Source: Halomicroarcula saliterrae | Lineage (GTDB): Archaea; Halobacteriota; Halobacteria; Halobacteriales; Haloarculaceae | Assembly (NCBI RefSeq): GCF_031624395.1 | Contig: NZ_JAMQON010000001.1 | Span: 372,001 to 436,000, forward strand | Reading direction: 5' to 3' | DNA: 64,000 nucleotides | Shown: piece after piece, positions 9,374 through 17,996 of the stretch | Numbering within the stretch: position 1 is the first letter of the stretch | Layout: each line of letters starts with the position of its first letter | The notes under the pieces: model-generated | The model's database searches: none | The model's input: the letters and a program-made list of their open reading frames with translations, nothing else | What the model was told of the DNA's origin: nothing | Program-made: the position numbers and the translations under genes

Positions 9374-10015
9374 CTATCGAGACAGCGCCTCGGCGGCGAA
9401 CCGGGTCACGAGGTTCCCCTCGGCCCGGTGGAGGATATCGCTACACGTCGCCTTGGAAATGTCCAGATGGGCCGCGACCTCGGTCAGCGTGGCCTCGCGG
9501 GGCGTCGCGTAGTACCCCATCTCTAGCGCGGCCAGCAGCACCTCCCGCTGTCTGTCGGTCATGACGCGAGCGGCCCATCGCCCGTCGATATCGCGGGCGA
9601 ACGTCAGTTCGTAGTCGATACCGGCCTCGTCGAGGGCCTGCCCGAGGGCCGCGAGTCGGTCTGCCGAGGTCAGCACCGTCCACGTCACGTCGCCGTTCCG
9701 GACGGAAAACGGCAACTCGACGGGCACACCGGCCTGCCAGAGCGGTACCACGAGCGCCGGGCTCGTCGTCTCGACCTGCAACAGGACGCTGTCCTCGCGC
9801 GTCGCCAGAAGGTCCACGTCGGCGACGTCCGCGTGGTCGTCCAACGCCGAAAGCGCCGAAACCGGGTCCGCAGTCGTCAGTTCGACGACGGCAACGCCCA
9901 CCTGTGCGTGGGCGAGCACCGTGTGGACCTTGACCGTCAGCTCCGTGTCGGCCGTCGAGACCTCGTGGACCCAGCTGTCTTCGGGGACAGCGAGGGTGAG
10001 TTTCGCCCGTGGCAT
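9374..10015 (-). CDS. HTH_10 (bacterio-opsin activator type) transcriptional regulator
   Basis: 213 residues. The C-terminal 55 residues are a classic HTH_10 domain: TDRQREVLLAALEMGYY, then TPREATLTEVAAHLDISKAT and a recognition helix CSDILHRAEGNLV. The N-terminal 150 residues form an alpha/beta sensor-like module (BAT/GAF-HTH associated) without a recognisable cofactor site. HTH_10 proteins are haloarchaeal regulators such as Bat. The gene is divergent from the heme-copper-oxidase-like membrane protein at 10142, an obvious candidate target. Confidence 0.88.
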   Translation of the reverse strand: MPRAKLTLAVPEDSWVHEVSTADTELTVKVHTVLAHAQVGVAVVELTTADPVSALSALDDHADVADVDLLATREDSVLLQVETTSPALVVPLWQAGVPVELPFSVRNGDVTWTVLTSADRLAALGQALDEAGIDYELTFARDIDGRWAARVMTDRQREVLLAALEMGYYATPREATLTEVAAHLDISKATCSDILHRAEGNLVTRFAAEALSR

Positions 10016-10141
10016 ACGAGGGCCCTAGTTTCGCCCCCCACGCTTCTAACGTGTTCGCCCCGGCCAGCGATGTTCGGGGGCGGCTGAGCGGTTCGGCCCC
10101 GTGGCTATCCCGCCGTCGACCGTAGGACCACCGTGTTCTCG

Positions 10142-11377
10142 ATGCGCTCACGCACGAATCCGTTCGTTCTCGTAGCCGGCGTGTATCTGACAGCCGGGCT
10201 CGTCGCGCTGGCGACGAGTATCGCCGTCGCCGCGGGCCTGATAGACGGGCTCCCTCGGCTCCGCTGGGTCACTGTTCACCTCGTCACTATCGGCGGGCTG
10301 ACACAGGCGGTGTTCGGGCTCCTTCCGTCGCTTCTGGGCGGTGACGTTGCGTCGACGACCGGGAGTCGGTGGACGCAGTGGCTCTTCCTGAACGCCGGCT
10401 ACCCGCTGGTCGTGCTGGGGATGGTGACGGGGTCGGCGACTACCGCACTGGCGGGTGCTGCAGGTGTCCTCCTCGCACTCGCGCTCCTCCTCGCCACCGT
10501 CCTCGGGACGACGGGCAGCGGCCCGGCTGCCGAATACTACCGGACTGCGCCGTGGTTCCTCGTCGCCGGCATCGCCGCGGCGGCGGGACTGTTGCTGCAC
10601 CGTTACGGGCCCGGTGGGTACGTCGGACTCCTCGAGGCACACGTCCACGCCAACGTCTGGGGACTGCTCGGACTCGTCGTCGCTGGGGCCCTGCTCACGT
10701 TGCTCCCGCCGATGCTGGGGGCATCGCTGCGCTACCCCCGCCTCGTGCCGGTCACCTTCTGGGGGCTGACCCTCGGTGCGCTCGGCCTCGTCGCCGGGCC
10801 GCCGCTCGCCCTCGCAGCGCTCACCCTGGCCGGGCTCGCCGGCTACCTGACTGGCACCGTCGCGCTGCTCGCGAACGTGGTCGGGACGGCCCGCACGAGC
10901 GGCTGGACACAGCCCAGCAGACTCGCGCTGGTGGTCGGCGCCTACCTCTGGCTCGTCGCGCCGATACCCGTCGCCCCGTTCGTCCTGCTCGCGCCGACCG
11001 CCGTCCCGGTCGGAGCTATCGAAGCGGCCGCCATCACCGCGCTGGTACTCGGGTGGATGCTCCAGCTCGCGATGGCGTTCCTGCCTGTCATGGTGGTGGC
11101 GACACAGCGACCCGCCGAGGAGTCACTGGTCGAGCGGACGGCTTCGGCCGCGGCGCGGGACGCTCCCTCGTGGGTGCAGGTAGCGACACTCAACGTCGGG
11201 GTCGGCCTGCTGTGGCTGCGGGCCGTCCCGCAGCTATCGGGCTCGGTGGCGGACCTGACCGTCGGCGGCTCCGCGCTGGTCGCGGTCGCGTGGCTGCTGT
11301 TCGTCCGCTCGTTCTGGGGCTCGTTGCTGACCGCTGGCGAGGGGCGACGCAGCCGCGTGGCCCGGGACTCGCCGTAA
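10142..11377 (+). CDS. Heme-copper oxidase subunit I-like polytopic membrane protein
   Basis: About 411 residues with roughly twelve hydrophobic helices and few charges. His46 sits in an early helix (WVTVHLVTIGG), and a second cluster LEAHVHANVWG lies near residues 164-176. Helix-embedded histidines with a following N-x-WG are reminiscent of heme-copper oxidase subunit I and the NnrS family, but the full set of metal ligands is not evident, so a redox function is inferred. ATG 10142 is chosen; GTG 10133 is in frame. Divergent from the HTH_10 regulator, with about 126 bp between them. Confidence 0.55.
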   Translation: MRSRTNPFVLVAGVYLTAGLVALATSIAVAAGLIDGLPRLRWVTVHLVTIGGLTQAVFGLLPSLLGGDVASTTGSRWTQWLFLNAGYPLVVLGMVTGSATTALAGAAGVLLALALLLATVLGTTGSGPAAEYYRTAPWFLVAGIAAAAGLLLHRYGPGGYVGLLEAHVHANVWGLLGLVVAGALLTLLPPMLGASLRYPRLVPVTFWGLTLGALGLVAGPPLALAALTLAGLAGYLTGTVALLANVVGTARTSGWTQPSRLALVVGAYLWLVAPIPVAPFVLLAPTAVPVGAIEAAAITALVLGWMLQLAMAFLPVMVVATQRPAEESLVERTASAAARDAPSWVQVATLNVGVGLLWLRAVPQLSGSVADLTVGGSALVAVAWLLFVRSFWGSLLTAGEGRRSRVARDSP

Positions 11378-11396
11378 CCGCGGCCGTTTCGGGAAC

Positions 11397-11404
11397 GCAT
11401 ATAC
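11397..11404 (+). promoter_or_regulatory. TATA box of the nop5-flpA operon
   Basis: GCATATAC about 27 bases before the ATG at 11428. It supports that internal start rather than any longer open frame. Confidence 0.6.
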
Positions 11405-11427
11405 AACGAGGCCCAGTAGTACGGCCA

Positions 11428-12288
11428 ATGACTGACACGAGCGAGCAGGGCGGCTGGTTCGCGGGTCTCGACCCAGACGACGAGGCCGCCGCCGTAGAAC
11501 GCATCGCGAGCGGCAGCGCCGACGCCCCTGACGATTGGCCCGCTCGGGCCGTCGAATCGGGATTCGCCGCGGACGCCGACGAGTACTACGACCGATTGCA
11601 CGCCGCGACGACGGCAGCCACCGAAGCGGCCGTCACCGAGGCCGAGCGCGCCGACGACAAGCAGCTCGTCCACGCGGTGCGCGCGATGAGCGATTGCGAG
11701 CGCACCGCCAACGAACTGGCCGAACGCGTCGCCGAGTGGGGCACGAGTCGGTACGACGAGGACGGCAGCGGCGTCGGCTACGCCCGACGAATCGCCGACG
11801 GCGAGGTCGGGGACGGCGACGAGGGCGGCGACCGCGCGCTCCGGTCACTCGCGGAGCGCGTCGTCGCGGTGGCGGCGGAGGCCGACGAGCTGCGGGCCTA
11901 CATCGAACGCACGGCGCCGGCCGTCGCCCCGAACCTATCGATGCTCGCCGGGCCGGTCCTCGCGGCACGCCTGCTCTCGCTCTCTGGTGGCCTCGAATCG
12001 CTCGCCAAGCAGCCAAGCGGCACCGTTCAGGTTCTGGGTGCCGAAGACGCCCTGTTCGCGCATCTCAGTGGCGGGACTCCCTCCCCGAAGCACGGCGTCA
12101 TCTTCACCCACGAGTACGTCAGCGGGACGCGACGCGAAGAGCGCGGGTCGGCCGCCCGCGCCCTCGCGGGGAAGCTCTCCATCGCCGCGCGCATCGACCA
12201 CTACAGCGGCGACCGGCGGCCGGACCTCCAGCGGGAACTCGACGACCGCATGGAGCGCATCCGGTCGCGAGGGGGTGAGGGCGAATGA
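11428..12288 (+). CDS. Nop5/Nop56-type C/D box sRNP protein
   Basis: 286 residues. The Nop domain is clear: a coiled region (about 60-170), the NLSMLAGPVLAARLLSLSGG segment, the KQPSGTVQVLGAED motif, and a C-terminal part with the PKHGVIF stretch that contacts L7Ae and the guide RNA. It bridges fibrillarin and L7Ae on C/D box guide RNAs to direct 2'-O-methylation of rRNA and tRNA. It is shorter than eukaryotic Nop56/58 and lacks their KKE/D tail, as usual in archaea. Its stop overlaps the start of flpA (ATGA). Confidence 0.92.
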   Translation: MTDTSEQGGWFAGLDPDDEAAAVERIASGSADAPDDWPARAVESGFAADADEYYDRLHAATTAATEAAVTEAERADDKQLVHAVRAMSDCERTANELAERVAEWGTSRYDEDGSGVGYARRIADGEVGDGDEGGDRALRSLAERVVAVAAEADELRAYIERTAPAVAPNLSMLAGPVLAARLLSLSGGLESLAKQPSGTVQVLGAEDALFAHLSGGTPSPKHGVIFTHEYVSGTRREERGSAARALAGKLSIAARIDHYSGDRRPDLQRELDDRMERIRSRGGEGE

Positions 12289-12920
12289 CGCCGTCGCTGC
12301 CCGAAGGCGTCGAGCGTCACGACTTCGACGGGACGACGAGTATCGCCACCCGGGGCCACCCCGAGTACGGCGAGCGGACCGACGGCGAGTGGCGCCGGTG
12401 GGACCCCCACCGCTCGAAGCTCGGCGCGATGCTCGCCCTGGGGATGGACACCGGGCTGGAAGCGGACCTGAAAACGCTGTATCTCGGTGCCGCGGCCGGG
12501 ACGACCGTGAGCCACGTCGCCGACTTCGGCGGGCCGACCTACGCCGTCGAGTTCGCCCCGCGACCGGTCCGGGAGCTGCTCGACGCCGCCGACCACCGGC
12601 CGAACCTCTTTCCGCTGTTGAAAGACGCCCGCCGGCCCGAGAGCTACGCTCACGTCGTCGAGCCCGTCGACGTGATCGTTCAGGACGTGGCCACCCGCGG
12701 CCAGGCCCGCGTGGCGGCGCTGAACCGGCAGTTCCTCGACGGCGACGGCCGCCTGCTCGCGGCCGTCAAGGCCCGCAGCGAGGACGTGACCGCCGACCCC
12801 GAGGACGTGTTCGACGAGGTGGTGGCGGAGCTTTCGACGTCCTACGAGGTGCTCGCGAGCGAGGAGCTCGACCCCTACCACGAGGACCATCTGGGCGTCG
12901 TCGCACGGCCGCTGGAGTGA
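12285..12920 (+). CDS. flpA: Fibrillarin-like rRNA/tRNA 2'-O-methyltransferase
   Basis: 211 residues. A class I SAM methyltransferase fold, with the SAM loop [17 protein letters not shown] (about residues 63-79), the acidic strand end YAVEFAPR, and the DVIVQDVA strand. It is the catalytic subunit of the C/D box sRNP whose scaffold is encoded immediately upstream, with a 4-bp overlap. Substrates are ribose positions of rRNA and tRNA chosen by guide RNAs. Length is typical of archaeal fibrillarins without the Gly/Arg-rich N-terminus. Confidence 0.95.
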   Translation: MTPSLPEGVERHDFDGTTSIATRGHPEYGERTDGEWRRWDPHRSKLGAMLALGMDTGLEADLKTLYLGAAAGTTVSHVADFGGPTYAVEFAPRPVRELLDAADHRPNLFPLLKDARRPESYAHVVEPVDVIVQDVATRGQARVAALNRQFLDGDGRLLAAVKARSEDVTADPEDVFDEVVAELSTSYEVLASEELDPYHEDHLGVVARPLE

Positions 12921-12972
12921 GCGTCGAACCGGGACGGAAGGCTTTAGCGGGTCGATTGCGACGTTCCGTTCA

Positions 12973-14055
12973 ATGGACGAGACGGGGTCTCCCGAGAACT
13001 TCACCCGGATGGGAACGCTCGGTATCGAAGAGGAGTTCTACGTCGTCGACGAGTACGGTCGGCCCACGTCGGGCACGGACGAGCTCGTCTACGAGGGCGA
13101 ACCGCCGGCACTGCTCGACGGCCGGCTCGACCACGAGCTGTTCAAATGCATCGTCGAGACACAGACGCCACTCATCGAGGCGCCGGACGACGCCCGCGAG
13201 CAGCTGCTCGCGGTCCGCGAAGCGCTAGTCGAGTACGCCGCCAGCGAGGGGTTCGGTATCGCGGCCGCCGGGCTCCACCCGCTGGCGAAGTGGCGCGAGC
13301 TCGAACACGCCGAGAAACCCCGCTACCGCGCCCAGCTGGACCGAATCAAGTACCCGCAACACCGCAACACGACCGCCGGCCTGCACGTCCACGTCGGGGT
13401 CGACGACCCGGACAAGGCGGTGTGGGTGGCCAACGAACTCCGCTGGCACGTCCCGGTGATGCTGGCGCTGTCGGCGAACTCCCCGTACTGGAACGGTTTC
13501 GACACCGGGCTCCAGTCCGCCCGTGCGAAGATTTTCGAGGCGCTGCCCAACACCGGCATTCCGACGAGGTTCGAGGACTACGCGGCCTTCGAGACCTACG
13601 AACGCCGGATGGTCGAGAGCGGGAGCATCGACGACCGCGGCGAGCTGTGGTTCGACGTGCGACCGCATTCGGGCCACGGCACCGTCGAAGTCCGCGCGCC
13701 GGACGGTCAGGCCGACCCCGACCGCGTGCTCGCCTTCGTCGAGTACGTCCACGCGCTCGTCGAGGACCTCGCGGCCCGCTACGAGGACGGCGAGTCCGGG
13801 ACTGACATTCGGCGGGAACTGCTCGACGAGAACAAGTGGCGCGCCATCCGCAACGGACAGTCCGCGTCACTGCTGGCGCGGGACGGCGACGGACTGGTGT
13901 CGCTTGCCGACATCGTCGAGGCGGAGTGTGACCGACTCGGCGTCGGCGGTATCCGGCGACTTTTCGAGGCCGAGAGCGGTGCCGAGAAACAGCGCCGCCT
14001 TCGCACCGAGGCGGGCGTGCAGTCGCTCGCTGCGTCGCTCGCAATCGAGCACTGA
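12973..14055 (+). CDS. gshA: Glutamate--cysteine ligase
   Basis: 360 residues, ATP-grasp-like GCS2/YbdK family. Signatures include [11 protein letters not shown] near the N-terminus, the [13 protein letters not shown] metal and substrate segment near 135, the [11 protein letters not shown] region and a late [12 protein letters not shown] strand. It ligates Glu and Cys to gamma-glutamylcysteine, the main low-mass thiol of haloarchaea (established for Halobacterium and Haloferax). A T-rich box (GGCTTTAGC, about 12940-12948) sits roughly 28 bp upstream. The gene is monocistronic. Confidence 0.9.
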   Translation: MDETGSPENFTRMGTLGIEEEFYVVDEYGRPTSGTDELVYEGEPPALLDGRLDHELFKCIVETQTPLIEAPDDAREQLLAVREALVEYAASEGFGIAAAGLHPLAKWRELEHAEKPRYRAQLDRIKYPQHRNTTAGLHVHVGVDDPDKAVWVANELRWHVPVMLALSANSPYWNGFDTGLQSARAKIFEALPNTGIPTRFEDYAAFETYERRMVESGSIDDRGELWFDVRPHSGHGTVEVRAPDGQADPDRVLAFVEYVHALVEDLAARYEDGESGTDIRRELLDENKWRAIRNGQSASLLARDGDGLVSLADIVEAECDRLGVGGIRRLFEAESGAEKQRRLRTEAGVQSLAASLAIEH

Positions 14056-14458
14056 CGCCCAGTCGAAGGCGGTGGAAACTTTGGCTGCCACTACCTCCCC
14101 GTTCGGTGTTTCTCCGCTTCCCACCCGTTCGTCTGTCGCGTCACGGACCCGACAGCGTCGCCGCCCCCACGGCGACACAGCAGATATCGGAAACCGCGTG
14201 TAGACGGCGTTCAGCTACGCCTCGCGACATCCGTTGATAGTGAGTACGACAATAAAATACCAGAGGGTCGCTCTCACGGGCGATAGCAGTCGCCGATTTT
14301 CCGGACTATTTAAATATTATATTACTATCGCTACAGGAAACTCGTCACTCCGGGGGGTGTCTCGCTCGGTCACCGTGGACGGGCGACGCGGTGAGTTCGG
14401 TCGGCACGAGCCAAGGTTTTTTATTCACCAATCGCTTTCGTCCCCGCAGAGACAACAC
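14056..14458. other. Non-coding spacer with A/T-rich element
   Basis: About 400 bp without a supportable gene. It contains a very A/T-rich patch at 14308-14326 (TTTAAATATTATATTAC) in an otherwise GC-rich context, about 135 bp before the next start codon, and a second T-rich box (GGTTTTTTATTCACC, about 14415-14429) 30-45 bp before it. The second is the likely promoter of the HTH gene; the first could be a distal promoter, an activator site or the start of a short RNA. Confidence 0.4.
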
Positions 14459-14950
14459 ATGTCTGCAGATGACCCACACGACGACAGCCTCGACGAGTCG
14501 GGGGACGTACGCGACCGTATCGAACAGGAGGCCGACCGCGCCGTCGAGCAGTTCGACGAGGGCATCGTCGATATGCTCGCGTGGGTGCTGGACACGGAGA
14601 CCCGCGCTCGCATCTACGTGAGCCTCCGGCAACACCCCGAGAGCACGAGCGACGAGATCGCTGATTCGACGGGACTGTACCCGAGTACCGTTCGGGAGGC
14701 GCTCGCCGAACTCCACGACGAGGGGAAGCTGACACGGCAGAAACGCGAGAGCGACGGCGCCGGCAACAACCCCTACGAGTACAGCGCTATCGCGCCGAGC
14801 GAACTCGTAAACACCATCGTGGGCGACGTGCAGTCGGAGCTGAACACGGTGTTCAATCTTGACGCTCATCTGGACGACGTGGGGCCGGAGAGCGACGCGG
14901 CCGAGCCGGTCACCATCTCCGTCGAGGACGCCGACGAAGACGACGAGTAG
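14459..14950 (+). CDS. Winged-helix transcriptional regulator (TrmB/ArsR-like)
   Basis: 163 residues. An acidic N-terminal tail leads to a helix, then a winged helix about residues 48-105: TRARIYVSLRQHPESTSDEI, a recognition helix YPSTVREALAELHDEGKL and the wing TRQKRESDGAGNNPYEYSAI. A C-terminal helix and a very acidic end follow. The wing sequence N-N-P-Y-E-Y is typical of haloarchaeal PadR/TrmB-type regulators. No ligand domain is visible. Upstream spacer is unusually long and A/T-rich, suggesting regulated or autoregulated transcription. Confidence 0.82.
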   Translation: MSADDPHDDSLDESGDVRDRIEQEADRAVEQFDEGIVDMLAWVLDTETRARIYVSLRQHPESTSDEIADSTGLYPSTVREALAELHDEGKLTRQKRESDGAGNNPYEYSAIAPSELVNTIVGDVQSELNTVFNLDAHLDDVGPESDAAEPVTISVEDADEDDE

Positions 14951-15043
14951 TCGGCCCCGCCGCCGGCGACAGCGGCGTGTGACGCGCTGACGAGGCCTGC
15001 TGCAGACGACACGCCTAAATCGGGCGCAACCGTTAGCCGGGGT

Positions 15044-15532
15044 ATGAATGTGGCGCTGGGGGGGACGTTCGACCCCGTGCACGACGGACACCGCGCGCTG
15101 TTCGAGCGCGCGTTCGAACTCGGTGACGTGACAGTGGGACTCACCAGCGACGAACTCGCACCGAACACCCGACACGACGAGCGACACGTCCGCCCGTTCG
15201 ACCGGCGCCGTTCGGACCTCTCGGCCGAACTGGAACGACTGGCCGAGCCAAACGGGCGTGAGTGGACCGTCCGGGAACTGTCGGAGCCGACCGGCATCGC
15301 GACCGAACCGCAGTTCGACGTGCTCGTCGTCTCACCGGAGACCGAAACCGGCGGCAAGCGGATCAACGAGATCCGCCGCGACCGCGGGCTCGAACCGCTG
15401 GCCCTGGAGGTCGTCCCCCACGTGCGAGCCGACGACGGCGATATCATCTCCTCGACGCGTATCGTCAACGGCGAAATCGACGAACACGGCAACGTCACGC
15501 CCGAGCGCGACGGCCGCGAGAAACCCACGTGA
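15044..15532 (+). CDS. coaD: Phosphopantetheine adenylyltransferase (archaeal type)
   Basis: 162 residues of the nucleotidyltransferase alpha/beta phosphodiesterase superfamily. It begins with GGTFDPVHDGH, where the HxGH signature appears as VHDGH, and has a C-terminal ISSTRI motif (the ISSSxIR equivalent) that binds ATP phosphates. It makes dephospho-CoA from 4'-phosphopantetheine. The archaeal enzyme is distinct from bacterial CoaD but catalyses the same step. Stand-alone gene. Confidence 0.9.
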   Translation: MNVALGGTFDPVHDGHRALFERAFELGDVTVGLTSDELAPNTRHDERHVRPFDRRRSDLSAELERLAEPNGREWTVRELSEPTGIATEPQFDVLVVSPETETGGKRINEIRRDRGLEPLALEVVPHVRADDGDIISSTRIVNGEIDEHGNVTPERDGREKPT

Positions 15533-15786
15533 TACCGCAGGCTGCTCTCTCTCGAACGCACAGCATCCCGGTAGTGTCTAGTTTCGCGTGAGACGATTCG
15601 GGGAGTAGAAAGCCCCGGCGAGCTGAACTCGGGGGACTCGTTGCGCGCTTCACTCACTGCGTTCGTTCCAGTGCTTACGTCGTCCGCCTTCGTTTAGCCC
15701 GCCGCCCCTTTCTGGCTGTCCGCACTCTCAAGCACTTACCGAAACACTGCCAGAATCACGGACCGATCAGAAAGCGAGCCGTCGGT
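15533..15786. other. Non-coding spacer with a possible dispersed-repeat remnant
   Basis: About 250 bp without a credible ORF. The segment around 15595-15700 (AGTAGAAAGCCCCGGCGAG and the following CGTTCGTTCCAGTGCTTACG) has the look of a dispersed haloarchaeal repeat, with an imperfect hairpin CCCCGgcGAG/CTCGGGG. Family assignment is not possible from the window alone. Confidence 0.3.
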
Positions 15787-16095
15787 TTACCACTCAGGCG
15801 CGTCCAGCCCGACGTGCTCGATGAGTTCCTTCCAGCGCTGCTGTATCGTCAGCCGAGAGACGTCGGCGGCCTCGGCGACGGCCGTCTGGGAGCGTTCCTC
15901 GCCGGCGACTAGGGCCCCAACGTAGATGCTCGCAGCCATCGAGGCCCGCTTCGAGCGCTCCTCCTCGGGCAGCGTCGAGAGAAACAGGTCCACCGCGTGT
16001 GACCGCGCCTGCGTGCCGAGGTCCAGCGTCTCCGCTGTGGCCTCTATCTCTCCCAGCCACTCGTCCTGCTCGACCCGGTCACTGGCCCGGTACAT
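15787..16095 (-). CDS. Single cyclin-repeat TFB-like protein
   Basis: 102 residues from ATG 16095. The protein consists of one cyclin-like fold: LFLSTLPEEERSKRASMAAS, then IYVGALVAGEERSQTAVAEA and a helix-turn-helix LTIQQRWKELIEHVGL. It aligns well by eye with the C-terminus of the canonical TFB at the right edge of this window ([20 protein letters not shown] ... [15 protein letters not shown]). There is no zinc ribbon and no first cyclin repeat, so it is a standalone TFB second-repeat homologue; it might bind BRE-like DNA or TBP or modulate TFB. It lies head-to-head with the tRNA-Leu gene. Confidence 0.75.
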   Translation of the reverse strand: MYRASDRVEQDEWLGEIEATAETLDLGTQARSHAVDLFLSTLPEEERSKRASMAASIYVGALVAGEERSQTAVAEAADVSRLTIQQRWKELIEHVGLDAPEW

Positions 16096-16144
16096 ACACG
16101 GGAATCGGTCCCGAGGACCGTAAACACTCGCCCGCAAGCGACGG

Positions 16145-16153
16145 GTTTTTAGA
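16145..16153 (+). promoter_or_regulatory. TATA-like box of tRNA-Leu
   Basis: GTTTTTAGA centred about 29 bases before the first base of the tRNA, in the correct place for TBP/TFB initiation at the mature or near-mature 5' end. Confidence 0.5.
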
Positions 16154-16177
16154 CGACTCCCGGATACGATGGAGTGC

Positions 16178-16261
16178 GCGCGGGTAGCCAAGCCAGGAAA
16201 AGGCGTAGCGCTTAGGACGCTATCCCGTAGGGGTCCGCCGGTTCAAATCCGGTCCCGCGCA
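16178..16261 (+). tRNA. tRNA-Leu (anticodon UAG)
   Basis: 84 nt class II tRNA. The acceptor stem GCGCGGG pairs with CCCGCGC, followed by discriminator A; CCA is not encoded. The anticodon stem TAGCG/CGCTA encloses loop CTTAGGA with anticodon TAG. A long variable arm (TCCCGTAGGGGT) and T-arm CCGG-TTCAAAT-CCGG are present. No intron. It decodes CUA and, by wobble, CUG. Its T-arm and acceptor 3' half are duplicated about 171 bp downstream. Confidence 0.95.
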
Positions 16262-16348
16262 TAGCGAGACGCGAACGGACGTGAGCGTCTCGGACAGACG
16301 AACGGCGAGCGCAGCGAGCCGTGAGTCTCCGCGAACAAACCGTGAGCG
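16239..16348 (+). repeat. Direct repeat copy 1 (starts inside tRNA-Leu T-arm)
   Basis: About 110 bp beginning at CGGTTCAAATCC in the T-arm, running through the tRNA 3' end and ending at AAACCGTGAGCG. It is nearly identical to 16410-16518, with one indel and two or three substitutions. Confidence 0.85.
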
Positions 16349-16409
16349 GAGAGTGCGCAAAAGAGGATTTGAAGCACGGAACGAGCGAACGGAGTGAGCG
16401 ACGTTCAGG

Positions 16410-16518
16410 CGGTTCAAATCCGGTCCCGCGCATAGCGAGACGCGAACGGAGTGAGCGCCTCGGACAGACGAACGGCGAGCGCAGCGAGCCGTGAGTCTCC
16501 CCGAACAAACCGTGAGCG
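16410..16518 (+). repeat. Direct repeat copy 2 with tRNA 3' fragment
   Basis: Second copy, offset 170-171 bp. It starts with a truncated tRNA 3' end (T-arm plus acceptor strand) that lacks a 5' half and cannot be a tRNA. The arrangement is what an attL/attR-like scar or a local tandem duplication would leave. Confidence 0.85.
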
Positions 16519-16587
16519 ACAACAACCGACCGGAGCGGATTTAATTCCGGAAGGAACGCACAGCGAGCAGCCCAACCGGCCGTGACG

Positions 16588-16812
16588 TCACTTGTGCGTA
16601 AAGAGGACCACGCGGTCGTCGTGGGTGGTCGTACAGAGGTCCATCTCGAAGTCGAGATTCAGCGAGGTCGTCTCCTGTTTGCAGACGACCATATCGTCGA
16701 ACGGTTTCTCACAGGCCGGGCAGGCGACGGCCGTCGTGTTCTGGTACGACTTGATCGCGTCGTTGTCCTCACGCGGGGTCAGCGAGGAGATGAGTTCGTC
16801 GAAATCCTCCAT
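16588..16812 (-). CDS. Small zinc-finger-like haloarchaeal protein
   Basis: 74 residues. A helical N-terminus (MEDFDELISSLTPRED) is followed by VACPACEKPFDDMVVC, giving a CPxC pair and a third Cys; a fourth Cys is further on (MDLCTTTHDDR) with a nearby His. This could form a zinc-binding knuckle. The C-terminus VVLFTHK looks conserved in similar haloarchaeal proteins I recall. Function unknown. Monocistronic, divergent from the cobT operon. Confidence 0.65.
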   Translation of the reverse strand: MEDFDELISSLTPREDNDAIKSYQNTTAVACPACEKPFDDMVVCKQETTSLNLDFEMDLCTTTHDDRVVLFTHK

Positions 16813-16961
16813 ACCTGTCGTGGGCGACGGCGTCGCTTAAATCATGGGTCCTTCTAGCTACGCGAGTGCCGACTGTCGCGAGCTCTCCCACGGCGGCAAA
16901 AATAACGACTGTAGCTAGCCGACCGGTGCGTTAAAGTGCGGTTGCAGTAACCCAAACTAGT

Positions 16962-17996
16962 ATGACACGGTCCCCAGAGACGACGCGGTTTATATTGGTC
17001 GCCGGGACGACGGAGACAGCACAGCGGGACGGGCTGAGCGCCGCCGGGGCGGACCCGGAGCTGCTGTCGACGACGCCGGGCGCCGACGCCGAACTGCTCA
17101 CCTACGGTCGGCCGGTCCGGACCGACACGGTGCCGGTGAGTCCGAGCGGCTGTCCGACGCCGGCGCTGGTGACGCGGGCCGTCAGGGAGCTGCTGGGGTT
17201 CGACGTGGCGGTGGTCGACGGCGGGCTGACCGAGCCCACCGGCGCGCCGACGGTCTCGGTCGGTGCGGGCGTCGGGCGGGATATCGGCGACCAGGACCCG
17301 GTGCCGACGGCTTACGGGGCCTTCGAGGCGGCCAGACAGTACGGTCGCAAGCTCCCGACCGACGAGCTGTGGCTGGCCGAGACGATTCCGGGCGGGACGA
17401 CGACGGCACTGGGGGTGTTGCGGGCGCTGGGCGAGGAGGCGATGGTCTCCTCGTCGCTCCCGGAGAATCCGGTCGAACGGAAGGAGCGGGTCGTCAGCGA
17501 GGGGTTGGCGGCGAGTTCGATGCAGCCGGGCGACGCCGCCGGCGAACCGAAGCGGGCGGTCCGGCGGATGGGCGACCCGGTGCTCGCGACGCTGGCCGGG
17601 CTGACGACCGGCGCCGTCGAGACCGACACCGCGGTGACGCTGGCCGGCGGGACACAGCAACTCGCCGTCGCGGCGCTGGTCCGCCACGGAGGGTACGAGG
17701 GGTCGCTCGGGCTGGCGACGACGAGTTACGTCGCCGACGACGGCACGGCCGACCTGCGTGCGAGCGCGGGGGAACTCGACCTCGACCTGACCGTCACCGA
17801 CCCCGGGTTCGACGCGAGCGACCACGTCGCCATGGAGCGGTTCGTCGCCGGGGAGGCGAAGGAGGGCGTCGGGATGGGCGGCGCGCTGGCGCTGGCCGAC
17901 CGTGCCGGGCTGGGGATGGCCGAGGTCCGTGACCGCTTCGCCGCGGTGTACGACGACCTCGTCGACCCCGAGCCGACACCGGGTGAGCTGGCGTGA
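16962..17996 (+). CDS. cobT: Nicotinate mononucleotide-dependent phosphoribosyltransferase CobT (archaeal)
   Basis: 344 residues, TIGR00303-type archaeal CobT. Features include an N-terminal strand [11 protein letters not shown], the [12 protein letters not shown] loop near 100, an [14 protein letters not shown] active-site segment near 145, and the Gly-rich [15 protein letters not shown] segment near 225. It activates the lower ligand base (alpha-ribazole phosphate formation) in cobalamin assembly. The GTG start of the next gene overlaps its stop codon, so the two cobalamin genes are translationally coupled. Confidence 0.85.
   Translation: MTRSPETTRFILVAGTTETAQRDGLSAAGADPELLSTTPGADAELLTYGRPVRTDTVPVSPSGCPTPALVTRAVRELLGFDVAVVDGGLTEPTGAPTVSVGAGVGRDIGDQDPVPTAYGAFEAARQYGRKLPTDELWLAETIPGGTTTALGVLRALGEEAMVSSSLPENPVERKERVVSEGLAASSMQPGDAAGEPKRAVRRMGDPVLATLAGLTTGAVETDTAVTLAGGTQQLAVAALVRHGGYEGSLGLATTSYVADDGTADLRASAGELDLDLTVTDPGFDASDHVAMERFVAGEAKEGVGMGGALALADRAGLGMAEVRDRFAAVYDDLVDPEPTPGELA

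Noticed and set aside
10369..11427. Longer Nop5 frame with 350 extra residues
   Set aside because: The extra part is a shadow of the membrane protein gene; the TATA box at 11397 and ATG 11428 define the true start.
16212..16525. Small minus-strand frames encoding MRGTGFEP-like peptides
   Set aside because: They arise from the duplicated tRNA 3' region and its low-complexity flank; the codons mirror tRNA sequence.
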